NCBI RefSeq assembly: GCF_003143935.1
Contig: NZ_QFRX01000001.1
Coordinates: 5,241,327-5,305,326 of the forward strand
From: Streptomyces sp. Act143
GTDB taxonomy: Bacteria; Actinomycetota; Actinomycetes; Streptomycetales; Streptomycetaceae
DNA length: 64,000 nt
Direction of reading: 5' to 3'
This document shows positions 32,596 to 41,636 of this stretch, one piece after another. The notes under the pieces are model-generated. The model was not told where the DNA came from, ran no database searches, and worked only from the letters and a program-made list of their open reading frames with translations. The translations under genes were made by a program, and so were the position numbers. How positions within the stretch are numbered: the stretch's first letter is position 1; each line of letters opens with the position of its first letter.

Positions 32596-33000
32596 ATGCG
32601 GACACTCGTCGAGGCCGCCACCGGGTTCCCCGTGATCCTGTGCACCACCGCCCTGATCGTGGTCGCGGGGTTCTGGCTGCTGGTCGCGGTCGGTGCCACG
32701 GCCGTGCACAGCTTCGACGCGGACCTCGACCTCGACGCGCTGGGAATGGGCGGCGTGCCGGTGGCGGTCGCGATGTCCCTGCTGACGGCGCTCGCCTGGC
32801 TTCTCGGCGTGGGCACGGCGCTGATGCTCGACGCGCTCGCGTCGACGGGGGCCGCGGCCGGGGTGCTGCGGCTGGTGGCGCCGGTGGCCGCGCTCTTCGC
32901 CGCCTGGCGGCTGACGTGTCTGTTCGTACGGCCGCTGCACCGGCTCTTCCCCGACGAACCCGGCCCCGGCCGCCGCACGGCAGGTGACCGGGCCGCCTGA
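32596..33000 (+). CDS. Small YqiJ-like membrane protein next to flotillin
   Basis: The 134-residue protein has three membrane helices (about 14-38, 54-78, 86-108) with the pattern HSFDADLDLDALGMGGVPVAV between the first two. That topology and spacing resemble the membrane half of YqiJ/NfeD-type flotillin partners, but the C-terminal OB domain is missing and the protein ends in a short Arg/Gly tail. ATG 32596 was chosen over an in-frame start at 32446 because it opens directly before the first helix and has a purine-rich GGGGG upstream. It lies 92 bases before the flotillin gene. Confidence 0.65.
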   Translation: MRTLVEAATGFPVILCTTALIVVAGFWLLVAVGATAVHSFDADLDLDALGMGGVPVAVAMSLLTALAWLLGVGTALMLDALASTGAAAGVLRLVAPVAALFAAWRLTCLFVRPLHRLFPDEPGPGRRTAGDRAA

Positions 33001-33091
33001 GTCCCGGATCGCCTTCCCCGGGGCGCCGCTGCGCCCTCTCCCGGGAGTCCCGCGGCTCCCACGACTTCCTCATGCCTGAAGGACGTATGCC

Positions 33092-35158
33092 ATGAATGCC
33101 GTCACCCTGGGCATCGGCGTGCTCGTCGCCGCCTGCCTGCTCGCCCTCTTCGTCGTCTCCCAGCTGTTCCGCAAGGTCGAGCAGGGCAAGGCGCTGATCG
33201 TCTCCAAGCTGCGCAAGGTCGACGTGACCTTCACCGGCCAGGTCGTGCTGCCGGTGCTGCACAAGGCCGAGGTGATGGACATCTCGGTGAAGACCATCGA
33301 GATCACCCGGGCCGGCAAGGACGGGCTGATCTGCAAGGACAACATCCGCGCCGACATCCGGATCTCGTTCTTCGTGAAGGTCAACAAGACCGTCGAGGAC
33401 GTCGTCAAGGTCGCCCAGGCCGTCGGCACCCAGCGGGCCAGCGACCAGAAGACCCTCCAGGAGCTGTTCCACGCGAAGTTCTCCGAGGCGCTGAAGACCG
33501 TCGGCAAGCAGCTGGACTTCACCGACCTCTACACCAAGCGCGAGGAGCTGCGGTACCGGATCATCGAGGTCATCGGCGTCGACCTCAACGGCTACCACCT
33601 GGAGGACGCGGCGATCGACTACCTGGAGCAGACGCCGCTCACCCAGCTCGACCCGGCCAACGTCCTCGACGCCCAGGGCATCCGCAAGATCACCGAGCTG
33701 ACGGCCGTGGAGCACGTCCGCACCAACGAGGCCCAGCGCACCGAGGAGAAGGAGATCACCCGGCAGAACGTCGACGCCCGGGAGGCCATCCTGGAGCTGG
33801 AGCGCCGCCAGGCCGACGCCGAGATCAAGCAGAAGCGGGAGATCGACACCGTGCGGGCCCGTGAGGAGGCCGAGACCGCGCGGGTGGTGGAGGAGGAGCG
33901 GCTGCGGGCCCAGGGCGCGTTCCTCAGGACCGAGGAACAGCTCGGCATCCAGCGCGAGAACCAGGCCCGTGAGATCGCCGTCGCCGCGAAGAACCGCGAG
34001 CGGGTCATCGCCGTGGAGAACGAGCGCGTCGAGAAGGACCGGCTGCTGGAGGTCATCGCCCGCGACCGGGAGACCCAGCTGACCCAGATCGCCGCCGCCA
34101 AGGAGGTCGAGGCGGAGAAGCGGGAGATCGCCGAGGTCATCCGGGAGCGGGTCGCGGTGGACCGTACGGTCGCCGAGCAGGAGGAGGCCGTCAAGACCCT
34201 GCGCGCCGTCGAGGACGCCGAGCGGCAGCGGAAGGCCGTCGTCATCGCCGCCGAGGCCGAGGCGCAGGAGCAGCTGGTCAAGGACATCAAGGCCGCGGAG
34301 GCCGCCGAGCAGGCCGCCACGCACCGCGCCGCCGAGGAACTCACCCTGGCCGACGCCCGGTTGAAGACCGCCGACCTCGACGCCCGGGCCAAGCTGCGGC
34401 TCGCCGAGGGGGTGCAGGCCGAGGCCGCCGCCGAGGGGCTGGCCGCCGTGCAGGTCCGGGACAAGGAGGCCGAGGTCATCGAGAAGGCCGGCCGTGCGGA
34501 GGCCGAGGCCACCCAGGCGCGGATGCGGGCCGAGGCGGAGGGCGCCCGGGCGAAGGCGCTCGCCACGGCGGAGGGCGCCAAGGCGCAGGCCCTCGCCGAG
34601 GCGGCGGGCATCGGGGAGAAGCTGAAGGCCGAAGCCGAAGGGCTCACCGAGAAGGCGGCGGCGATGGCCGCGCTGGACGACGCCTCGCGCGGGCACGAGG
34701 AGTACCGGCTGCGGCTGGAGGCGGAGAAGGACATCCGGCTCGCGGGTCTGGAGGTGCAGCGGCAGGTCGCCGAGGCGCAGGCCACGGTGCTCGCCACCGG
34801 GCTGGAGAACGCCGACATCGACATCGTCGGCGGGGAGTCGGTGTTCTTCGACCGGCTGGTCGGGTCGATCGCGCTCGGCAAGGGCGTCGACGGGTTCGTC
34901 CAGCACTCCGAGACCGCGCGGACCCTGGCGAAGCCCTGGCTGGAGGGCACGTCGAGCTTCACCGACGACCTGAGCCACATCCTGGGCTCGGTCTCCACGG
35001 CCGACGTGCAGAACCTGACCGTCTCCGCCCTGCTGATGAAGCTGATGAAGACCGGCGGCGCGAACGCCGGACAGCTCCGGCAACTGCTGGAGAAGGCGGG
35101 CGAGCTGGGTGTCGCGGACACGTCGCTCGCCGCCCTGAACGGCAGCAGCAAGGGCTGA
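33092..35158 (+). CDS. Flotillin-like (YqiK-type) band-7 protein
   Basis: The 688-residue protein has one N-terminal membrane helix (residues 4-24) and a band-7/SPFH domain (about 30-190). A very long Ala/Glu/Lys/Arg-rich coiled coil follows (about 195-560), then a globular C-terminal tail ending in a Gln/Leu-rich helix. This is the architecture of flotillins, which form large membrane scaffolds. It is longer than typical flotillins (about 500 residues). ATG 33092 follows GAAGGAC. The small membrane protein upstream and the giant ATPase downstream probably act with it at the membrane. Confidence 0.92.
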   Translation: MNAVTLGIGVLVAACLLALFVVSQLFRKVEQGKALIVSKLRKVDVTFTGQVVLPVLHKAEVMDISVKTIEITRAGKDGLICKDNIRADIRISFFVKVNKTVEDVVKVAQAVGTQRASDQKTLQELFHAKFSEALKTVGKQLDFTDLYTKREELRYRIIEVIGVDLNGYHLEDAAIDYLEQTPLTQLDPANVLDAQGIRKITELTAVEHVRTNEAQRTEEKEITRQNVDAREAILELERRQADAEIKQKREIDTVRAREEAETARVVEEERLRAQGAFLRTEEQLGIQRENQAREIAVAAKNRERVIAVENERVEKDRLLEVIARDRETQLTQIAAAKEVEAEKREIAEVIRERVAVDRTVAEQEEAVKTLRAVEDAERQRKAVVIAAEAEAQEQLVKDIKAAEAAEQAATHRAAEELTLADARLKTADLDARAKLRLAEGVQAEAAAEGLAAVQVRDKEAEVIEKAGRAEAEATQARMRAEAEGARAKALATAEGAKAQALAEAAGIGEKLKAEAEGLTEKAAAMAALDDASRGHEEYRLRLEAEKDIRLAGLEVQRQVAEAQATVLATGLENADIDIVGGESVFFDRLVGSIALGKGVDGFVQHSETARTLAKPWLEGTSSFTDDLSHILGSVSTADVQNLTVSALLMKLMKTGGANAGQLRQLLEKAGELGVADTSLAALNGSSKG

Positions 35159-35164
35159 CCGACC

Positions 35165-35213
35165 CGTGGTCCGGAGCCGCCGCACGTGGGGAGGGCGGCT
35201 CCGGACCACGTTT
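35165..35213 (+). terminator. Strong hairpin between flotillin and ATPase genes
   Basis: Perfect 17-base arms, CGTGGTCCGGAGCCGCC and its complement, flank a 12-base loop and are followed by TTTCT. It lies 7 bases after the flotillin stop and 26 before the ATPase start. It is either a partial terminator that lowers ATPase expression or a stabilising 3' end. Confidence 0.85.
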
Positions 35214-35238
35214 CTCACCGACTTCCTGAGAGGCACCC

Positions 35239-38200
35239 ATGACCACCGGCCCGGCCACCGGAACGCACGGCACGCTCGACACCGGCAGCTACGAGGTGCT
35301 CCGCGACCGCCTCACCGCGCAGGCCGCCGAGCTCGCCCGCCGCGCCGAGGCGCTCAACGCCCGCCGGACCGAGGAGTTCGGCGCGCTGCGGCTCGAACTG
35401 GCCGGCACCGAGCGGCTGCGCACCGAGCACACCTGCGTGCCCCGCGACCTCGTCGCCGTCGGCGACACCCTGCTCTTCGGCCACAACGTGTTCCCGGGCC
35501 TGAAGCCGGAGACGACCGTCGGCGACGTCTTCGCCCTGCACGACCGCGACCTGAACCGGCTGCCCGACGACGCCGTGCCCGGCCTCCTCGACGACCCGGC
35601 CTTCGTCCGCGAGTTCACCGCCCTCTACCGCTACTACCGCCAGGCACACCTGCTCCAACTCCGCCGTGTCGACGGCAAGTTGCTGGCCGTCTTCCAGACC
35701 GGCGAGAAGGCAGGCGACATCCGTGTCCTGCGCTGGGCGGTCACCGAGGACGGACAGGCGGCCTTCCTCGACGCGCGTGGCGACCGCGACCACGTCTTCC
35801 CGCCCTCCCACGACTTCGAGTGGACCCCGGCCACCCGCGAGGACCACGTCCTCGGCCGGCACCCGCACGTCTCCATCGAAGGCGAGGTCTTCGTCGAGAC
35901 CGTCGGCGGCACCCTCACCGTCAAGGCCGAGAACAACACCGAGACCGGCGAGGGGATCCACGCCGAGCCGGTCGCCGAGCCGCTCCAGTCCCTCGCCGAC
36001 GCGGACATCGCGTACGCGCGCGTGGGCGTGCTGATCCTGCTGCGGATCCGCCCTTACAAGGAGGACACCGACCGCCATCTGGTGTTCAACACCCTCACCA
36101 GGACCGTCGTCCGCCTCGACGGCATCGGCCAGGCCTGCCGCCGGCTGCCCGAGGACCAGGGCATCGTCTTCCCCGGCGGCTACTGCCTGGCCACCGGCGC
36201 CCACAAGACGTACGAACTCGACACCGCCGACCTGGAGTTCGAGCGCGAGGTGCGCTCACCCAACGGCGAGGACGTCCTGTACGCCTTCCACGCGCGCGTG
36301 GAGGGACGCAGCCTGCTGCTGCCTTACAACATGATCCGCAAGGAGGTCGCCACCCCGCTGTCCTGCCACGGCTGGGCGCTCTTCGACGACGGCACGCTCG
36401 TCGTGCTGCGCGGGGACCCTGCGGGAATCAACGCCGAGCCGCAGCGCGTGCACCCCGTCCAGCTGTGGAACTCCCCCTACGTCTCCGACACCCACGCCGC
36501 CGCCCGGCCGGCCGGCACCGGCCCGCTGGCCCGCGTCGGCAACACCGACCTCGTCCGCGGCATCTCCGACTGCCTGTCCCTCACGCGCGCGGTCGCCGAG
36601 ACGACCCCGACGAGCGAGGTGTACGAGGCGCTGGCCGCCGCCTGCGTCCGGGCCGCCGACACCTACCACTGGCTGGGCGAGCCCGAACTCGGCGATCTCC
36701 TCGGCCCGTTGTTGCAGGTCCAGGTCACCGCCGAACAGGTGCTGGCCGAGTTCGAGACCGTGCAGGCCCTCACCCGCCAGGCCGCCGACGCGCTCGCCGA
36801 GGCCGGCGCGCGGGTCGCCGGAGTCGTACGACGTCTGCGCGGCGAGGCGCCCCGCAGCGCCGCCGCCTGGGTCACCGGCCTGACCGAACTCCGGCACGCG
36901 CAAGGGCACTTGCTGACCCTGAAGGATCTGCGGTACGCGGACACCGCCCGCATCGACGCCCTCGCCGCCGACGTCGAGGCCGACCTGGCCTCCTTCGGCC
37001 GGCGAGCCGTCGCCCACCTCGCCCGCGAGGACGCCTTCGCCGACCACCAGGCCGACATCGAGCGGCTCGTCGCCGACGCCGCGGCCCTCACCACCGTCGC
37101 CGAGGCGGCCCCTCTGACGTTCCGGCTCGGCGAACTCGCCGACGGGCTGCGCACGGTGACCGAGGTCGTCGCCGGACTCGACATCGCCGACGCCACCGTC
37201 CGCACCGGCATCCTGGCCCGCATCGCCGAGGTCCTCGGCGGCGTCAACCGCGCCCGCGCCACCCTCGACGGCCGCCGCCGCGCCCTCCTCGACTCCGAGG
37301 GGCGGGCGGAGTTCGCCGCCGAGTTCGCCCTGCTCGGCCAGTCCGTCACCGGCGCCCTCGCGGCAGCCGCGACCGAGGACGCCTGCGACGAGCAACTCGT
37401 CCGTCTGCTCGTCCAGGTGGAGAACCTGGAGTCCCGGTTCGCCGAGTTCGACGACTTCCTCGGGCAGCTGGCCGGCCAGCGCGACGAGATCCACGAGGCG
37501 TTCGCCGCCCGCAAACAGACCCTCGCCGACGCCCGCGCCCGCCGCGCCGAACGTCTCGCCGACTCGGCCGCCCGGGTGCTGAGGACCGTCACCCGGCGGG
37601 CGGTGGCGCTCCCCGACGCGGACGCCGTCGCCACCTACTTCACCTCCGACCCGATGCCCGCCAAGGTCGGCCGCATCGCCGCCGAACTGCGCGAACTCGG
37701 CGACCAGGTCAGGGCGGAGGAGCTCGACGGCCGCCTGAAGTCCGCCCGCCAGGAGGCCCTGCGCGCCCTGCGCGACCGCACCGACCTCTACACCGACGAC
37801 GGCCGCACCCTGCGCCTGGGCAGCCACCGCTTCGCCGTCAACACCCAGCCCCTCGACCTCACCCTGGTCCCGCAGGGCGAGGGCCTGGCCTTCGCCCTGA
37901 CCGGCACCGACTACCGCTCGCCGGTCACCGACCCCGCCTTCGCCGCCACCCGCCCGTACTGGGACCGCCCCCTGCCGTCGGAGTCCCCGCGGGTCTACCG
38001 CGCCGAACACCTCGCCGCCCGCCTCCTGGACGCACACGGCCCGGCCGCGCTCGCCGACACCGACGACCTGCCCGCCCTGGTGCGGGAGGCGGCGGAGGCG
38101 GCGTACGACGAGGGCTACGAGCGCGGCGTCCACGACCACGACGCGGTGCTGATCCTCACCGAGCTGCTGCGCCTGCACGAAGGCGCGGGCCCGCTGCGCC

Positions 38201-40155
38201 ACGAGCCCGCCGCCCGCGCCGCCGCCCAGCTGTTCTGGGCCCACGGCACGACCGCCGACGCCCGCCGCGACTGGCAGCGGCGCGCGGTCTCGCTGGCCCG
38301 CGCCCGCGACACGTTCGGCCTCGCGCCCGCCATCGACGACCTGCGGCGGGAGCTGGCGCGGGCCATCGGGGGCGAGCGGGCGGACGCCGCCGCCGGGTAC
38401 CTCTTCGAGGAGCTGACCGGGGGCCCCGACGGCTTCGTCCTCAGCGCCACCGCGCGCACCCTCCTCGACAAGTTCCGCCGGACGGTGGGCACATCGGCCT
38501 ACGACGACGACCTCGCCGCCCTCGGCGACCCGGCCGCCCGGCGCCAGCTCGTCGAGGCGTGGCTCACCTCGTACACCGCCTCGACCGGCACCGACGTCCC
38601 GGCGGGCGACCTGGCCGAGGCGGTGGCGGCCGAGCTCTGCCCCGAGCTGGCCCGCTACGACTGCGAGGCGCCGCTGACCGGGACGGTCGGGGGACTGCTC
38701 GGCGTGCACCCGCGTATCAGCGAGGGGAGGTTGACGCTGCGCGTCGACGAGTTCCTGGCCCGCACCCACGCGTTCCGCACGCACGAGGTCCCGGCCCACC
38801 GCGCCTACCAGCGCCGCCGCACCGAGGTGGTGGCCGCCGAGCGCGCCCGGCTCCGCCTGGACGAGTACCGGCCCCGGATCATGTCGGCGTTCGTCCGCAG
38901 CCGCCTCATCGACGAGGTGTACCTGCCGCTCGTCGGCGACAGCCTCGCCAAACAGCTCGGCACCACCGGCGCGTCCAAGCGCACCGACACCGGCGGCCTG
39001 CTCCTGCTCATCTCCCCGCCCGGCTACGGCAAGACGACCCTCATGGAGTACGTCGCCGACCGCCTCGGCCTGATCCTGGTCAAGATCAACGGCCCCGCCC
39101 TCGGCCACACCGTCACCTCGCTCGACCCGGCGGAGGCCCCCAACGCCACCGCCCGCCAGGAGATCGAGAAGATCAACTTCGCGCTGGAGGCGGGCAACAA
39201 CACCCTTCTCTACCTCGACGACATCCAGCACACCGCACCGGAGCTGCTCCAGAAGTTCATCCCGCTGTGCGACGCCACCCGCCGCGTCGAGGGCGTGCGG
39301 AACGGCGAGGCGCACACCTACGACCTGCGCGGCAAGCGCTTCGCCGTCTGCATGGCCGGCAACCCCTACACCGAGTCCGGCAGCCGCTTCCGGGTGCCCG
39401 ACATGCTGGCCAACCGGGCCGACGTGTGGAACCTCGGGGACGTCCTGACCGGCAAGCAGGACGCCTTCGCCCTCAGCTTCGTCGAGAACGCGCTGACGGC
39501 GAACCCGGTCCTCGCGCCGCTGGCCGGCCGTGACCGCGCCGACCTCGACGTGCTCGTCCGCCTCGCCACCGGGGACCCGACCGCCCGCGCCGACCGCCTG
39601 ACGCACCCCTACGCCCCCGCCGAGCTGGAACGGACCCTGGCCGTCCTGCGCCATCTGCTCACGGCCCGCGAGACGGTCCTGGCGGTCAACGCCGCCTACA
39701 TCGCCTCCGCCGCCCAGAACGACGCCACCCGCACCGAGCCGCCCTTCCAGCTCCAGGGCTCCTACCGCAACATGAACAAGCTCGCCCAGCGCATCCAGCC
39801 CGTCATGAACGACGCCGAGCTGTCCGCGCTGATCGACGACCACTACCGGGCCGAGGCCCAGACCCTCACCACCGGCGCCGAGGCCAACCTGCTGAAGCTG
39901 GCCGAACTGCGCGGCACGCTCACGCCGGACCAGGCGGCGCGCTGGAGGGAGCTGAAGGCGGCCCACGTCCGCACCCGGACCCTCGGCGGCCCGGCCGACG
40001 CCCCGCTGACCCGCGCCGTCGCCGGACTCGCCCTGCTCGCCGACCGCATCGCGGCCGTGGAAGCGGCGATCACCCGCGCCACCGACCCCCGCCACCTCCT
40101 GGCCAACCCCTCAGCCCGGCACGCGGCCCGCCCGGGGTCCGAGCCGGAGGAGTGA
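35239..40155 (+). CDS. Giant AAA ATPase (annotated in relatives as DNA repair ATPase, DUF3686 type)
   Basis: This 1,638-residue protein has an AAA P-loop near residues 1258-1267 (SPPGYGKTTL), Walker B near 1323-1330 (LLYLDDIQ) and a later AGNPYTESGSRFRVPDMLANR sensor region. The first roughly 400 residues resemble a beta-rich domain, the middle (about 450-900) is helical and coiled-coil-rich, and the ATPase sits in the last quarter. I associate this architecture with DUF3686 'DNA repair ATPase' proteins, which often neighbour flotillins, but no DNA-repair motif is visible and the name is not evidence of role. ATG 35239 has GAGAGG. It is probably partly cotranscribed with the flotillin through the hairpin at 35165. 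Confidence 0.85.
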   Translation: MTTGPATGTHGTLDTGSYEVLRDRLTAQAAELARRAEALNARRTEEFGALRLELAGTERLRTEHTCVPRDLVAVGDTLLFGHNVFPGLKPETTVGDVFALHDRDLNRLPDDAVPGLLDDPAFVREFTALYRYYRQAHLLQLRRVDGKLLAVFQTGEKAGDIRVLRWAVTEDGQAAFLDARGDRDHVFPPSHDFEWTPATREDHVLGRHPHVSIEGEVFVETVGGTLTVKAENNTETGEGIHAEPVAEPLQSLADADIAYARVGVLILLRIRPYKEDTDRHLVFNTLTRTVVRLDGIGQACRRLPEDQGIVFPGGYCLATGAHKTYELDTADLEFEREVRSPNGEDVLYAFHARVEGRSLLLPYNMIRKEVATPLSCHGWALFDDGTLVVLRGDPAGINAEPQRVHPVQLWNSPYVSDTHAAARPAGTGPLARVGNTDLVRGISDCLSLTRAVAETTPTSEVYEALAAACVRAADTYHWLGEPELGDLLGPLLQVQVTAEQVLAEFETVQALTRQAADALAEAGARVAGVVRRLRGEAPRSAAAWVTGLTELRHAQGHLLTLKDLRYADTARIDALAADVEADLASFGRRAVAHLAREDAFADHQADIERLVADAAALTTVAEAAPLTFRLGELADGLRTVTEVVAGLDIADATVRTGILARIAEVLGGVNRARATLDGRRRALLDSEGRAEFAAEFALLGQSVTGALAAAATEDACDEQLVRLLVQVENLESRFAEFDDFLGQLAGQRDEIHEAFAARKQTLADARARRAERLADSAARVLRTVTRRAVALPDADAVATYFTSDPMPAKVGRIAAELRELGDQVRAEELDGRLKSARQEALRALRDRTDLYTDDGRTLRLGSHRFAVNTQPLDLTLVPQGEGLAFALTGTDYRSPVTDPAFAATRPYWDRPLPSESPRVYRAEHLAARLLDAHGPAALADTDDLPALVREAAEAAYDEGYERGVHDHDAVLILTELLRLHEGAGPLRHEPAARAAAQLFWAHGTTADARRDWQRRAVSLARARDTFGLAPAIDDLRRELARAIGGERADAAAGYLFEELTGGPDGFVLSATARTLLDKFRRTVGTSAYDDDLAALGDPAARRQLVEAWLTSYTASTGTDVPAGDLAEAVAAELCPELARYDCEAPLTGTVGGLLGVHPRISEGRLTLRVDEFLARTHAFRTHEVPAHRAYQRRRTEVVAAERARLRLDEYRPRIMSAFVRSRLIDEVYLPLVGDSLAKQLGTTGASKRTDTGGLLLLISPPGYGKTTLMEYVADRLGLILVKINGPALGHTVTSLDPAEAPNATARQEIEKINFALEAGNNTLLYLDDIQHTAPELLQKFIPLCDATRRVEGVRNGEAHTYDLRGKRFAVCMAGNPYTESGSRFRVPDMLANRADVWNLGDVLTGKQDAFALSFVENALTANPVLAPLAGRDRADLDVLVRLATGDPTARADRLTHPYAPAELERTLAVLRHLLTARETVLAVNAAYIASAAQNDATRTEPPFQLQGSYRNMNKLAQRIQPVMNDAELSALIDDHYRAEAQTLTTGAEANLLKLAELRGTLTPDQAARWRELKAAHVRTRTLGGPADAPLTRAVAGLALLADRIAAVEAAITRATDPRHLLANPSARHAARPGSEPEE

Positions 40156-40174
40156 GTTCCGGCGGACATATCCG

Positions 40175-40210
40175 CCGAATACCTGCCGAATACCTGCCGA
40201 ATACCTGCCG
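40175..40210. repeat. 11-bp direct repeats upstream of the flavin-oxidoreductase operon
   Basis: Three exact copies of CCGAATACCTG plus a degenerate fourth (CCGCATCC) lie about 115 bp before the ATG at 40326 and 47 bp before the -35 of its promoter. An 11-bp period keeps the sites on one face of the helix, as for PhoP- or SARP-type activators, but the sequence matches neither consensus that I know. Confidence 0.85.
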
Positions 40211-40256
40211 CATCCCCCTTCCGCACCGGCGTCCACCGCCTCCCTCCCGAACGGGG

Positions 40257-40285
40257 CCAATCCGCTGCCCGACCGGCTCCGGATC
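40257..40285 (+). promoter_or_regulatory. SigK-type promoter of the lipid-modification operon
   Basis: CCAATCC (40257-40263), 16 bases, then CGGATC (40280-40285), 40 bp before ATG 40326. The same element lies upstream of the sigma gene (51181-51209) and the molybdopterin oxidoreductase gene (49591-49619). Confidence 0.75.
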
Positions 40286-40325
40286 ACAGGTGACAGCCCT
40301 GATCACGCCCTGCGGAGGACAACCC

Positions 40326-41636
40326 ATGACGCGCACACCCCCGGCGGCGTCGCACGCACCGGAGACGGGGAGCGGGGTGCGGCGCACGGCCGTGCTGGGG
40401 TCCGGGGTGGCGGGGCTGACCGCCGCCCACATCCTGGCCCGCACCCACCACGTGACGCTCTACGAGGCCGACGACCGGCTCGGCGGACACGCCCACACCC
40501 ATGAGCTGACCTCGCCCGTCGACGGGCGCGTGCACCGCGTCGACTCCGGGTTCATCGTCCACAACCGCCGCACCTACCCGCACCTGCTGCGGCTCTTCGA
40601 CGAACTCGGCGTCGCCACGCAGGAGTCGGAGATGAGCATGTCGGTGCGGTGCGAGGGCTGCGGCCTGGAGTACGCGGGCGCCCGCGGCCCGGCCGGCCTG
40701 TTCGCGCAGCCCCGCAACCTGCTGCGCGGCCCCTACCTGCGGCTCCTGTCGGAGGTGCCGGCCTTCCACCGGGCGGCCCGGCGACTGCTCGCCGAGGGCG
40801 GCGAAGAGGGCTTCACCCTGGGCGAGTTCCTCGACCGGCACGGCTTCTCCGCCTACTTCCGCACCCACTTCATGACCCCCGTCGTGTCGGCCGTGTGGTC
40901 CTGCGACGCCGCGACCGCCCAGCGCTACCCGGCCGCCTACCTGTTCCGGTTCCTGGAGCACCACGGGTTGCTGTCGGTCGGCGGCTCCCCGGTGTGGCGC
41001 ACCGTGCGCGGCGGCTCGCGCTCCTATGTCGACCGGATCGCCGAGCGCCTCCCCGAGATCCGCACCGGCACCCCCGTACGGGCCGTGCGCCGGCACGCCG
41101 ACGGGGCGGAGGTGACGGCCGAGGACGGGACGACCGCGTCGTACGACTCCGTGGTGATCGCGGTCCACCCCGACCAGGCACTGCGGCTGCTCGCGGACGC
41201 CACCCCGCAGGAGAAGGAGGTCCTCGGCGCCTTCCGTTACTCCCGCAACGCCACGCTCCTGCACACCGACACCGCGCTGCTGCCGCGTGCCCGCGGCGCC
41301 CGGGCCTCCTGGAACTACCTGATGCCGTCGTGCGAGGCGGGCGCCGACCGGGTGCGGGTCAGCTACGACATGAACCGGCTGCAACGCCTCGACGCCGCCG
41401 AGAGGTACGTGGTCACGCTGGGCGGCGACGACCGCGTCGACCCCGGCCGGGTGCTGGCCCGGATGGTGTACGAGCACCCCGTCTACACGCCGGAGTCGGT
41501 GGCCGCCCAACGCCGACTGCCCGAACTCAACGGCCCCGTCTGCGTGTTCGCGGGCGCGTATCACGGCTGGGGCTTCCACGAGGACGGCTGCCGCTCCGGC
41601 ACCGAGGCAGCCGCGGCGCTGGGGGAGGTGTGGTGA
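40326..41636 (+). CDS. FAD-dependent amine-oxidase-type oxidoreductase (Rv0449c-like)
   Basis: This 436-residue flavoprotein has VLGSGVAGLTAAHILA near residue 20, then the flavin-contacting YEADDRLGGHAHTHEL and the substrate-domain segments VDSGFIVHNRRTYPHL and FVFAGAYHGWGFHEDG of the amine-oxidase family. It is the first gene of an operon with DUF1365, two cyclopropane-synthase-like enzymes and DUF1295. That order is shared with mycobacterial Rv0449c-Rv0446c and with fatty-acid-modifying loci of proteobacteria. It probably oxidises or desaturates a methylated acyl chain; the exact reaction is not established for this protein. ATG 40326 has GGAGG. Confidence 0.88.
   Translation: MTRTPPAASHAPETGSGVRRTAVLGSGVAGLTAAHILARTHHVTLYEADDRLGGHAHTHELTSPVDGRVHRVDSGFIVHNRRTYPHLLRLFDELGVATQESEMSMSVRCEGCGLEYAGARGPAGLFAQPRNLLRGPYLRLLSEVPAFHRAARRLLAEGGEEGFTLGEFLDRHGFSAYFRTHFMTPVVSAVWSCDAATAQRYPAAYLFRFLEHHGLLSVGGSPVWRTVRGGSRSYVDRIAERLPEIRTGTPVRAVRRHADGAEVTAEDGTTASYDSVVIAVHPDQALRLLADATPQEKEVLGAFRYSRNATLLHTDTALLPRARGARASWNYLMPSCEAGADRVRVSYDMNRLQRLDAAERYVVTLGGDDRVDPGRVLARMVYEHPVYTPESVAAQRRLPELNGPVCVFAGAYHGWGFHEDGCRSGTEAAAALGEVW

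Noticed and set aside
32036..35236. 1,066-residue minus-strand open frame opposite the flotillin
   Set aside because: It is a shadow of the Glu/Ala/Lys-rich coiled-coil gene and shows no domain or start signal.
36256..40095. 1,279-residue minus-strand open frame opposite the giant ATPase
   Set aside because: Composition is Gly/Val/Arg-rich with the codon bias expected of an antisense shadow, while the plus-strand frame has clear AAA motifs and a ribosome binding site.
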